Positions 23,201 through 34,313 of a DNA stretch of 64,000 nt are shown here, one piece after another. The DNA comes from Pelecanus crispus. Its lineage: Eukaryota > Chordata > Aves > Pelecaniformes > Pelecanidae. A program made the position numbers and the translations under genes. The stretch lies in assembly GCF_030463565.1 (NCBI RefSeq), contig NC_134643.1, forward strand, positions 127,268,309-127,332,308. The letters are read 5' to 3'. Positions within the stretch are counted from its first letter, which is position 1. Each line of letters begins with the position of its first letter. Under the pieces are notes generated by a model, which was not told where the DNA came from, ran no database searches, and worked only from the letters and a program-made list of their open reading frames with translations.

Positions 23201-23270
23201 GGGAGGTGGCGCGCGGCCGCCCCGCCCCGCCGCCACAGCGGCGGGGCGGGGCGGCCGCGCGCCACCTCCC
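23201..23270. repeat. Perfect inverted repeat, 33-bp arms, 4-bp loop
   Basis: The left arm 23201-23233 begins gggaggtggcgcgcggccgc; the right arm 23238-23270 is its exact reverse complement and ends in ccacctccc. The loop is caca (23234-23237). Each arm holds a NotI site (23213-23220 and 23251-23258) and tandem GC boxes. Imperfect pairing continues outward for another 15 bases or so, with one indel. Confidence 0.97.
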
Positions 23271-23359
23271 TACGCCGGCGCGCGCCCCGCCCCCCGCGGT
23301 GAATATTGATGAGGCGTGATGCGCGGCGTGGTGTCGTCTCGGGCGGCGCGGCCGGCGAT

Positions 23360-23454
23360 TGGCCGGGTGCGTGTGTGCGCGGTGACGCGTGTCGCGGCGG
23401 TGCGGGTCCCGATTGCTGCAGCCGCTTGTCAGTGTGACGAAGATTGGCACCCAG
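23360..23454 (+). other. PKNOX1: Candidate non-coding first exon of PKNOX1 (3' end defined by a splice donor)
   Basis: The strongest donor in the CpG island is cacccag|gtaagc with GT at 23455-23456. It lies downstream of CCAAT boxes and GC boxes, as expected for exon 1. Vertebrate PKNOX1 has a non-coding first exon joined to an exon carrying the initiator methionine, which fits the coding exon at 40335. The 5' boundary given here is arbitrary; the transcription start cannot be read from sequence alone. Confidence 0.5.
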
Positions 23455-23565
23455 GTAAGCGCTGTCACTCAAACCCGCTCCCAGCCAGCCAGCCAGCCAT
23501 CCATCACGGCGCGCCCGCCGCCGCCGCCGCCGGCCGGGCCCAGGCGTACCAGCAGACCGGGAGGG

Positions 23566-23765
23566 GGGTGGGGGGGGGGTGGTGGTTAGGGAAGGAGCGC
23601 GAGGGGGGGGGGGAGGGGGGGGGGGGGAGGCGAGCCCGGCACGCGGAACAGCGGGGAGGGGGCACCCGCACTCCGCAACTCGCCCAGAGGGGGGTTAGAG
23701 GGGCGGTGGCGGGGAGGGGAAGGGAAGGGAAAGGAGGGGGAAGGAGGGGGGGGGGGGGGGGGCGA
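23566..23765 (+). repeat. G-run-rich low-complexity tract
   Basis: Successive G runs of 4-19 bases, separated by single bases or short spacers, fill this interval just downstream of the presumed exon 1 donor. They form many potential G-quadruplexes in the transcribed RNA and non-template strand. Confidence 0.85.
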
Positions 23766-23929
23766 GCGAGGAAAATTCTGGAACGGCCGCCGTGTAACCG
23801 TTGTCTCTTGTGGGCGCGCGCCGGCGGGGGCGCGCAGGCGCGCGCGCGCGCGGGGAGGGGAGACCGGGGCGAGAGTGGGAGCGCGGGGCCGCCGCTCGGC
23901 GCCGCGCGGAGGGGAGGCGGCGGCCGGAG

Positions 23930-23975
23930 CCGGGGGGGGGGAGGAAGAGGAGGAGGAGGAGGAGGAGGGGGCGAC
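23930..23975 (+). repeat. (GGA)n microsatellite in the CpG island
   Basis: A G9 run is followed by an aggaagaggaggaggaggagg-type trinucleotide tract. Confidence 0.9.
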
Positions 23976-26324
23976 GGGGAGGGGGGAGGCGACGCGCTAC
24001 TTAAAGGGCCAGCGCCCTGTTGGCAGGCCTGATCTTGGGGGAGGGCGGGGAGGGGGGGGTGCGCCAAGCGGGGCAAGGCAGAGCGGAGCGCCCGGCAGGG
24101 GCTCTCCGGGGTCCTCCTCGCCCCCGCCTCCCCTCGCTGCCGCGCCAGGCCCCGCCGGCCCGGCCCGGGGAGCCCTCGGCTGTGGCGGAGATCAAACCGC
24201 CGCGGCAGCTGCCTCCCCTCCGCACCTGCCCCGGCACCCGGCCGGGTGCGGCCCGGGGCGGGGGGAGGAGGGGTCTGCGGGCGGCTGTCGGGCCGCTGCG
24301 GCCGCGCCTGTCCCCCGGGCCGGCGCCGTGGGGTGCCGGCGGGGGTGGGGGTGACCCCCCAGCCCCCGGCCCTGCTGCCGCTTCGAGGGCGGCGCGGTCC
24401 GGCGGAGCCCGGCCCGGCCCCCGGGAGAGCGGGGGCTGGCGCGTCTGTGGCTGAGCTCCCCCCCCGCCTCCCCTCTTATTCATAGAAAGCAGATTCTGTT
24501 AGCGGCTGGCACTTGGGGCAGTGTGGCGTGAGGTGGTTTCTTCCTCTTTTTTTTTTTTTTTTTTTTGTATTTGATATGACCTCATTGTCTCTTGGCTCGG
24601 TGACGAGTAGAGGCTTCTTGACACCTAGACCGAGGCTTCCTGAGTGTTTACACGGCCGCAGTTAGGAGCTGAAATTTGACATTGCCCAGAGGCCCTGCTT
24701 ATGATGTGTGTAAACAATAATAAATCAAGTGCTGGTTTTATCCTGAAATATTGCCTCAATTAGCCACATGTCCCGGGTCTCCGTGGAGTAGTCGATCGCT
24801 TTCCCTCGTTCCCACAACGCCAGCTGTATGGCCCCAGAGTTCATCAGTTAACACTGTAGTAGTTAACACGTCTGTGTGATACTTCTGTGTATAGCTTATC
24901 ACTATCTCTTTTTATTATTTCTTAAATATTTTTTGTTTTCCTAAATGGGAACATATAATTTAATTTTAGAGGCACAGTCGTGGGTGGGTTTTTTTGTTTT
25001 TTTTTTTTTAATCTGCTGCTGCAGTTTGTGGCCCCTTTTTGTCAGTTAATCTAAGTAAAATGTCTAGTATGGTTTTGGGAGGGAGAATGAGATTCTAGAT
25101 CTGGTATGATACCCTTATAAGTGAATTTTTATGCCATGCAATGAAATGGTTTGGTTTTGTTTTTTTTTTTTGTCACGCGCAGTTAAGAGTTGTCCAGGCA
25201 AGATTAATTTTTGGTTTTACCCCTATTCGGAATATGATGTGTGCATTCCATTAAACAGATCACAAGAATAGGGAGCATGGACAATATGTTCTGGTCTGTG
25301 GATGTTGAAAAATGCTTGGGCCAGCATCCTATGGAGGATAGCAGGAGGGTGTAGATTGTTTTCAGTGTATGCCAAATGTCTCATCTAATTGTTTTTTTAA
25401 AAAAGCTAAAGAATTATTTCTTAGTCTTCACAAAAACATGCACATACAGTTAGTTTGTAATACTGTTCATAACTTTATTCTAGAGCATGCTCTGCATAAA
25501 GTCCCACTGGTGGAGATTGTTTAATTAGAGGAATTGTAACAACTATAGCTTAAGAAATGTGTGCACCTCGCTATTCTCCGTACTGTGAATACACTTACAG
25601 GTTGTTCCCTTTCCGCTATGGGATATAAACTGTTTACGGTCTGCCTGTGCTATGGGGTTATATCCCTTTAGTTATATATGTGTAGTTAAAGTGATATAGC
25701 TTCTGCAGCTGGGTAAGCGCTGAAGTCCTGTTTAAGAATGAGTCCTGGTTAGTCCTTGTTAGCTGCATGTACAAATTTTATTGATTATACTGAACCGGGA
25801 AACAAATTGCTGTGATTGTATCGGAAATCCTTCTGTGTGTTTCCAGACCTTGTCATTGCTAGAGTATCAAGCAACAGCAAATGCATTTTGAGTGCATTTT
25901 CTGAATGGCTCTGTAAAATAAAAATGCAGAATTATCCTTTTCTGAGTCTGTGTGTAGCCATATATAATCATTACATTTAAGTTTTCAAAAACTTGTGAGG
26001 GGAAAAAAACCCAAAACATTTCACATCTGTTCAGTCTGAAGAAACAGTTTCACACTTCTTGGTATGTCATTGTTTTTAATCTAGCCAAAACAAGTAATTC
26101 TGATTTCTTTTTTTCCATGTATGTTCTATCTTCAGTTTATTTTCTGAAGTGTATAGTATATTTTTACTGTTGACTGTTACTGCTTTACATATTTTCTTGT
26201 CATCTTATGATTAAAGTATCCACAGGAAAACATCAGTGTAGGTTTCACTGTTTTCTGAACGTAAGCTTCAGTTAAGGGGTGAAAGGCATAGCTCCATTTA
26301 CTTCGTTTGCAGGGTAAAGATAGG

Positions 26325-26485
26325 TAGTGTAGAGGGTATTGCACTGCACTGAGACTTTGAAGACTGATCCAGTTCGTTCTCATGGATCTTCTGAGTGATT
26401 TTGGGGCGTGCATTTTTTTTCTTAAATCTGTGCCTGTGTATCCTTCTCTACATAAGTTGAATAGTAATACCTGTCCCATATCTGA
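26325..26485 (+). mobile_element. MIR/CORE-SINE-like relic, plus strand
   Basis: The block contains 'attgcactgcactgagacttt', 'gagtgattttggggcgtgca', 'aatctgtgcctgtgtatcc' and 'aatagtaatacctgtccca'. In order, these correspond to the 'gtgaccttgggcaagtcac...ctctgtgcctcagtttcc...aataataatacctgccc' region of MIR-type SINEs. It is heavily diverged and lies in PKNOX1 intron 1. Confidence 0.6.
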
Positions 26486-29400
26486 AGTGGGTCTTATTAT
26501 CATGTAGTTAAAAGTTGCTTTGCTGGACTGGAATTTATCTTGTTACAGTTTCCTATGTGCTAATAGGAAAACTGAGAGTTCTTTGAAGTTTGTGTATGTT
26601 GTTGTTACGGTTGGTTGGGTTTTATTTTGTATTTGGAAATTTCACTTTGGCTTGTAAAAAGTTAGTCTAACATTAATCTAATTTACAGCCTTGATTTGTT
26701 CTCTTTCTTAATCTAGATGCAATTTTAAAGATTCGGTTTATCTTTTAAACTTAAAAATAACATTTTAAAACTAAGTCCTGGCAGTTTTCCGTTAGCACAA
26801 CTGAAAGGCGTTTAGAATGAATTAAATATATGTGTTTGTTCTAAACACTTCAGTCTTATAAAATGGGTATGTCTTCTAGAAGCTGTACTTTCTTTTTCAG
26901 GATTTTCCTTTCCAACCGTATTTTTCTCATACCTTTCCCTATACTGTAAATGCAGTGCTGTAATAAAGTCATAATAATTCTGATTGCTACCACAGCAAGT
27001 TTCCAGGAAATGGAATTGCTCCTAAACACTTCTAAAAGAATAACTCTTTTGCTGTTATAAGTCCTGTACTAATGGCCAAGGCTGAATGATCCACAGAACC
27101 ACTACTGTCATAGTGGAACTGCTCGTTCTAATGGCTCTGTTAATGTCCTGAATGAAGAGACATGTAGTCCAAGTTGTACTTCAGAATATTATGTAGTGGT
27201 CTGGGAGCCAAATGTTACCTCTGCAAAACTGGCACACATGTGAAAGCTTACAATAAAGCAGATTAATATTTTTATTTTGGTGAAAGTAAGACTGAATTTT
27301 TTGTGTGTGTGTGAAATTTAAAATTCCACAAATGTTACTTCTCTCTTGCAGCAGCTGGTTGCTTCAGTCTCACTTGTTAAAAGTGTCTGTAGGTTTACAA
27401 ATGATAAGTCTCTGGGGAGGGGGGGTGTTATTTTACTACAGCTCAATGCTGTGCAAAATGTAAAACAACTTATTGCGCTTCTAAGCAAGAGGATTCCAAG
27501 AGCAAGGAAAAAAGCTGCTGATAGCGTTCTTTCCTATGCTTGCTTGCTGCCAGATGTTACCAGAGTATTCTACCCAGACGTTATAGCTCTCCCCAAGATA
27601 ATTGAATGCTGAAGTATTCGTTTTTGTTAGCAGGTTCTTCACTTTGTTCAGTAAGATTGTTTTATGTTGTAACTGTAGACCATGGGTATCATCAAATGGA
27701 ACTAGGAGTGTGGTAGAGAATAAAATGACAACACCAAGAATCTGGAAATACCAATCCTCATTGTTAATGGAGCACTGGCATGCTTTTATGAAGTTGGTAA
27801 AGGGCAGTCAGTTGTTTCCCCTGCCAGGAGCGTGGGGATACCAAGTTGTATATGTTACTGAAGGACAAAAAGGAAGTTGGTGTTAGAAGTGGAAATAAAA
27901 TTTAGGTCTGCTTGTCATCACACGCTTGCTTATCACCCTTCATATGAACGTGCTTGTTTGTTTTTAATACAGCAACTACTCCAGGCCACGTTCTTCTCAT
28001 TTTTTTTCTACATATTAGTAAAAAGAGCTATTTGCTGTTAAGCAGGGAGGCCGTTTAAGTACTTAGACTGTCAAAAGGTGATTTTTGAAAATGGGAGCTA
28101 ACGGACTGTGATAATCATGTACTGTCCCTTAGCCTGCTATACCTATGGGTCTGTAACTGTCATCTTCTGCAGCTGACAGTAAATTCAGGCAAAAAGGTAG
28201 AATTTGGTAGCTTACTGCTGGTGTACTAAAAGAGGAATCAATTTTTTTTAAACCACCAAATTCCAATTTGTATTTTATATGTGAGCTTTTGGAATTGCCT
28301 GGGTTTTTTCTTGAGGACGGAGGAAGCTAGGCAATGTGGCTATACTTCACATCCTGCTTAGCTTTTTTCAAATTACATAGCAAACAAAACAAAGGGAAAA
28401 GGATGTTACAATACTTATTACTGAAAAATAAAGTCCAAGTCTTCTTATTCAAAGGAAACAGAGGCAACTATGAAACAGAAATTGGAGGATTATATGTGTT
28501 TAACATGCCTAGAGAATATGGGAATGCAAATGTGTGTGCTATGCTGTAGGTTTTATAACTAAAGAACTTGGACTTCCAGGCCAATCTGTGATCACTTAAT
28601 TTATATGTGTTAAAGGCCATGATAGTAGCGATGCCAGGAGTAAGGTTACCTGTGGTGGTTTTTTTTGTTTGTTTGAGGTGTTGTTTTCAGTAGCTTCTTA
28701 GTCATACTGAAATTTGCCAGATGAGTATGTTTGAGCAGGGTTATTCCGGAAACTTTAAGCGAAAATGACTCAGCATTTTGAAAATGACTTTTTTAAGGGA
28801 AAATAAATGTGTTAATTTAAAGCGGGGGGAAATGCTTGTTTGACTTATTTAAGTGCAGATCAACACTTCAGTTCTGGAATTTAGCGTTGCAGAGGAGAGA
28901 GGGGAAGAGAGCATAAACATTCACGCAGAGCGTATGGCTGTTCCTTGAGAAACTTCAGCAAATCATGAGCTCTTGAAAAATCGGTTTGTGCAAAATTGAT
29001 TAACTAAACTATCTGAATATTCCATGTAACACAAGTATCTTCCTGTCTGTTGGTCCTTGCATGTCATGTGACTGTGCAGTCATCATCTGGACCAAGTAGT
29101 TAAGCATGATGCATCTCACAGCAGTAGGTGATGGGTAAGTTTAATCCTAAATAGTCTGTCTTTACCTGTGTTTCTCCCCCAACCCCAGAATGCTTAGGCA
29201 GCAGTCATACTCATGGAGGGATGGACTGGTGTTTGGGGAGAGGTGGGGACCAGAGACTGAAGCTTGGTGGAAATGCAGCAAGCCCAGGAACCTGAAAAGG
29301 ATGGTACTAGCAAAATTACAAATGGAAGTGGGGGGAACAAGAGAAGGCAGGAGGTGAGAAGGAGGACAAGCTGTACGTTGGTGTGGAAGGGTAGGGCGAG

Positions 29401-32400
29401 GCTGAAGCGCAGAAAGAACACGGATAGGAAAGTAAGGGAGTATGAAGAGCGTTGGCAGCAGGAAGAGGAGAGGCTAGAACACAGCACATCTTCCTTGCAA
29501 AAACTGGTTGAACTGATTGCTTCTGGTTCACCATTACTGAAGAGTTGTGGACAAAGTGGAGCAGGAAAGGAAGAATTTTTATTTAATTACCGTTTTTAAA
29601 AGAAAATAACACTTCATTTTAGGGCCTACAGCTAGCAGCAAAACAAAGTTGTTCATGTTCAACCAAATGTTAGAGTCAAAAGAGGGAAGATTCTGCAAAA
29701 GTGACTGACGATTGGAACCGGATTTGACAGAGACTTGCAGGACCAGGATTTTGTGTCACTTTATTCAGCTAGCCCAAGTTAATGCTTGGTTCATTGACAG
29801 GCTCATTATTTCTGAAATCATAAAGGACATGAAAATGAAATAACTGACAGTGGAACATTTAGTTTTGATGAAGTGTTTAAATGCCAAAAATGTGTAGAGG
29901 CGATTTTCTTATGCATTCAACATCATAAGTCCATTTTAAATGCAGTTACTAGTTAAATAAAACTCTTCTTCATCCTTTAAGTGTACTTCAGTAGCATCAG
30001 GAATTCAGTATTTCATAGCAAGAATCATTAGAAACTTATGGTTTTCTAATAAAAATGTTGGAAAACTTGCATATGCTTACATAAACTGCTTGCTAACATT
30101 GTCGAGTATTCAATAGCAATAAAGGCATGGTGAGATTGGTGGTTATTCTGTGTCGTCTTTATGAAACCGCAAAGTATAAACACAAAACATGAGATTCATT
30201 TCAGTCATAGTTTATTGGGTGCTGATACAAATCATGATTAAAACAGGATTTCCCATTGCTTTTGTTTAATTCTCCTGGAAGGATATGATAAAATAAGTGT
30301 CTCCAGAAGTAAGAGATCCACCACACACTTGTGTGGATGTTCCAAAGGCTTCAGTGGCAAAGGAGCTGGAATCGTGTCTAGCACACGGGCAAACCTGTTT
30401 TTTATCCATGTGGGGAATGTTGGGGAAACGTGGAGGGTGGAGTTCTGGGTTTTTTTGTTTGGGTGTTTTGGTTTGGTTTGGTTTTTTTTTTTTAATGAAA
30501 TTGTGTTTGAGAAAGTAATTAGATATCATTAAGTAGGAAAGTTGTACTAGAAACAGTTCCAGCTGTGGAATTGCTGATACACATTCTCTGGTATGTAAGG
30601 GGGTTTTGGTAGTCTTTCTAATGCAGCTCTCCTACCATGGTAGCACTACACTGTCTTCTTGATTTTTGGGTCTAAAATGTTACAATGGCAGCACATTGGG
30701 TAAATACTGAGGGGGGGGGAAATAGTTTTCTGTCCTGTGACAAGGAGATATGTGTGAGGAATCATGATGTGTAGGCTAGGATTCACAAGCAAGAACCATA
30801 AAAACTCCTTCCGTTTGCAGTGTTAAGAATATAGAAGAAAAAACCCTGAAGGAATCTTCATTTACTATGTGAATATTGGGGATGAGTGAGGGAGTGATGG
30901 GAAATATTTTTGCTCCCTCATACTCTAATCCCTCAGGAGTCTTGGAGCAATTCAAGAAGGGAGGTTTCCTTTCCACCAAGTTTTGGGTTCCTTTTTCCAA
31001 CACTTCTGTTTAGTCCCCTTAATTCTTTACTGTTACTTTATGGAGCTAATAAAGCAGGGTCAAATTGCAGTGTGAAATGGGTAGGAGAAACTGAGATGCT
31101 GCAGGAAGTTTCTTGAATTTGAGAATCTCTTAATAGCTAGAAGAATGAGGTTTTCATTTTGCGGAAGGTAGGAGAGCAACCTGAGGATTTCCTTCTGCAA
31201 TGCCAAGAGCTACTTGGAGGCAGGATGCCTAAGCATACCGAGGAGACGTTATTTTATGACTAGATCAGATAGGATTTCTCATCTTTCTCTTCCTTGTTGT
31301 TAAGAAGCACTATGGTAAATTGACCATTACATGAATTGTGATTATGCATGCTTCCCAAGAAGTATGCTGGTCTAAACACAAAGGGTGTATGCAGAATTAA
31401 GGAGGTGAAGTTCTTCAAAAGACCCAGATGCCCTTAATTCTGCTCTTGTTATTGTGCCTTGAGAAATTTGTATTATCTTGTGCATCCTTAATGCCCATTT
31501 TATCAGTTACTGCATGTACAATTTTAGCTTGTAAAGTGGCACATTTTTTATAATACTTTTTTCATATTTCGTACCTGCAAATAGGAGAATTGCCAGAATT
31601 ACTTTAAAATACCGAAAGCAGAGTTTACACAAAGAGTGAATTGCTAAAGGGACGCAAATCTTTTCATGAGATGGTTTGTTGTTTGTCATGCTGTGTGACA
31701 CTGTGTGGTGATGCTTGGAAGATAGTCTGTGATATAAATACTTAGTATGGCTTGTTAAGTTCTGAAATGGGATGTTATGAAAAGAGGATGCTATGAAAGA
31801 TTAATGGGACAACAAAGCAGTATATGTAGTGTTGGAGAGGTCTTGCTGAATAAAGTCAGTGTTACATAGTATATATGTTCAAAATCCTACAGGCAAAGAA
31901 AGGTTGATGATAGCTTGTAGTGTGGTGTACTGTATTTCTGAAGAAATTTAACCTTAGTGGTAGACTTTAATTTATTTTTAATTTTCAGTTTCTTAAAGTA
32001 TAACATGCATTCTTTTTTTAATGTAATCTCATTCATCAAGGTTAATATATAAATAACTTTATTACACCACCGAACAATAAAGGGGAAAAAAGTGACGTGA
32101 AGTAAATCTCCTTTTACTGAAGCTGAAAATTGGTTTTGTGGCTTTTTAGGGCTTGTCTCACAAGGAAATTGACAGCATAGCTGTTGTGTAGTAACTGTTT
32201 AGCTGTATCTGCATGGTGCAACTCCCTGAGAGTGGTATTATATTCCTGAGCAGGAGCATCATCTTTCTAAAAGTGTAATATTCTAAATAATGACTATACT
32301 TTGTAAGTACGTAAGGTAGAGGAAATGGAAGCCACCTTGCTGCTGAATGAGGAGTACATCTTTCTGAGCACAGTTTTAATTAACTTGTATGCATCAACTC

Positions 32401-33718
32401 CGTATTGATTTGTCTTAATTTTACTGAATGTCTCTTCGTAGGCAGGTTGGAGATAGGTAGCCACTGCAGCAAAGGCAGAATGAATCCCTGATGGCATGTT
32501 GTCATATATACTCTACATATTGCCTCATTATTATTATTTGAATCTATAAAAATATAAATGTATCTTGATCTTAATGTCTGCTAATATTTTTATATGTGAA
32601 TGTATGCACAGGTCTTTGTTTCTTACTAGCTGACATGCAAAATGAGAGAATGACTGAACAGAGGCGGCTTCTACAGTTGAATGAACTAAGGTCATATTTT
32701 ACTTTTCAGTAGAAACTTCAATCATGATACGCTTTTTAAGTGATGAAGCAAGTTGCCCTTGGTTTTTGTTCCATAGATAAGTATCTTCTTTATTATGGTA
32801 ATATAACTTTAAAGCTTGTCTGCAAGAGGAAAAAGGAAAAAAAACGAACTGGCAACAGCAATTCCAAGTTTAGGCTCCGCAGTGCCTTGGTATTGTCTCC
32901 GTCCTTCAACAGGTGTATCTGCTCCCTGTTCCTGCCCCCACTGGGATATGCGAGAGGACATAACATGCAAGCTCAGGTCTCTCGTTTTTTCTTGTCTGAT
33001 ATGTTTTAGGGTAGACTCTAGTCTTAACTGCTGTGAAGTGTCTCTTGGAAGAAGGCAATATGACTGCAATGTCCTCTGGTTCCTTCTCAGCCAAATCTTT
33101 TCCTCTGCAGCGTCTTTCACCTGGGCCTGCGTTTCTTCAGTACCTGTTTCTTTCTGCCCTCAATATCTTATATGCTGTCTAGAAACTTGCCTATTTCCAG
33201 AGTTTCAGCAGAAGGCTTTGCAGGCAAGGGCTACTTTTTTCTTCATGTATGAAATATTTTTGAGTGACCAGATCTGGCAGCAGTGGCACAATTGGTTCTT
33301 TGCTGCACTCGTTTCTGAATGAAGGGAGCAGTTTTTTCAGATTTGCAATGGTGAAGAAGTCCTCCTTTATGTCTGAGCAGAGACAAGGAATAGATGATCC
33401 CAATTTATCTGGTAGTGACCTACATTCAGAAGATGCTATGAATAGTGAGAAGTCCTCTACTGGAAAATAGCCCAGTAAGTTGAGGTGGGTGAAAATGAGT
33501 ACCAAAATTGTAGAAGGTAAATAGCGTGCGAAGAAGGGAATAAGAGGGTATGCAGTCTTCTCAGAACAGAATTAAGAAGCTACAGAAATGAGAGAAGTCC
33601 ATTCTTTGTGGATATAGGTCTTTGACAGTTTAAGAGAAAGTGGTAAGAACTTTTAATGTGTCATCTGCCCCTTGAGGCTTCAAGATCAGCTGTATCAGTT
33701 TGGACTGAAACTCCTAGC

Positions 33719-34313
33719 TGTACTGGTTTTGGCTGGGATAGAGCTAATTTTCTTCATAGTAGCTAGTATGGGGCTACATTTTGGATTTGTGCTGAAAACA
33801 GTGTTGATAATACAGGGATGTTGTAGTTATTGCTGAGCAGTGCCTACACAGAGTCAAGGCCTCTTCTGCTCCTCATACCACCCCACCAGTGAGGAGGCTG
33901 GGGGTGCATGAGAAGTTGGGAGGGGACACAGCTGGGACAGCTGACCCCAACTGACCAAAGGGATATTCCATACTGTATGACGTCATGCTCAGCATGTAAA
34001 GCTGGGGGAAGAAGACAGAAGAGGGAGATGTTTGGAGTGATGGTGTTTGTCTTCCCAAGTAACCATTACGCATGATGGAGCCCTGCTTTCCTGGGGATGG
34101 CTGAACACCTGCCTGCCATGGGAAGGAGTGAATGGATTCCTTGTCTTGCTTTGCTTACGTGCGTGGTTTTTGCTTTGCCTATTAAACTGTCTTTATCTCA
34201 ACCCATGAGTTTTCTCATTTTTACCCTTCCCATTCTCTCCCCCATCCCACCGGGGGGAAAGTGAGCAAGCGGCTGGGTGGTGCTGAGTTCCTGGCTGGGG
34301 TTAAACCATGACA
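33719..34313 (+). mobile_element. Solo LTR of an avian ERVL-type element, 595 bp, sense in PKNOX1 intron 1
   Basis: The LTR begins TGTACTGGTTTTGGCTGGGA and ends GGGTTAAACCATGACA. Imperfect 5-bp flanks, ctagc (33714-33718) and ccagc (34314-34318), fit an aged target duplication. U3 contains a perfect CRE (TGACGTCA, 33978-33985), followed by a decayed TATA position (agcatgtaaagc). A poly(A) signal ATTAAA lies at 34181-34186, followed by the family's 'ctgtctttatctcaaccca' block. No internal retroviral sequence remains. The same family is present in reverse at 47795-48363. Confidence 0.9.

Larger units (their letters stand above)
22550..24480 (+). promoter_or_regulatory. PKNOX1: CpG island and TATA-less promoter of PKNOX1
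   Basis: About 1.9 kb of very GC- and CpG-rich DNA stands out sharply from AT-rich surroundings. It contains many GC boxes (ccccgcccc/ggggcgggg), inverted CCAAT boxes (gattgg at 23355-23360 and 23442-23447), a gtgacg CRE half-site near 23381, two NotI sites in a hairpin, C16 and G-run homopolymers, CCG, CCAG and GGA microsatellites, and no TATA box near the probable start. It is the only CpG island between NDUFV3 and the first PKNOX1 coding exon, so it is most simply the PKNOX1 promoter. Transcription start is inferred to lie upstream of the donor at 23455. No opposing gene was recognised on the minus strand. Confidence 0.85.

Noticed and set aside
22550..24480. Bidirectional promoter serving a minus-strand gene
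   Set aside because: The hairpin makes the island look symmetric, but no minus-strand exon or coding sequence could be recognised upstream, and the known neighbour NDUFV3 is on the plus strand.
29264..29599. 111-codon plus-strand ORF with basic and glutamate-rich segments, preceded by a pyrimidine tract and AG
   Set aside because: It starts with TTG after an upstream stop, shows no family resemblance I can name and lies in a repeat-poor part of PKNOX1 intron 1. Purine-rich DNA readily yields such K/R/E-rich frames.
32816..33322. 168-codon ORF in PKNOX1 intron 1
   Set aside because: The starting codon is not in a convincing context and the peptide looks like translated noise with cysteine and serine runs; opposite-strand frames are equally long.
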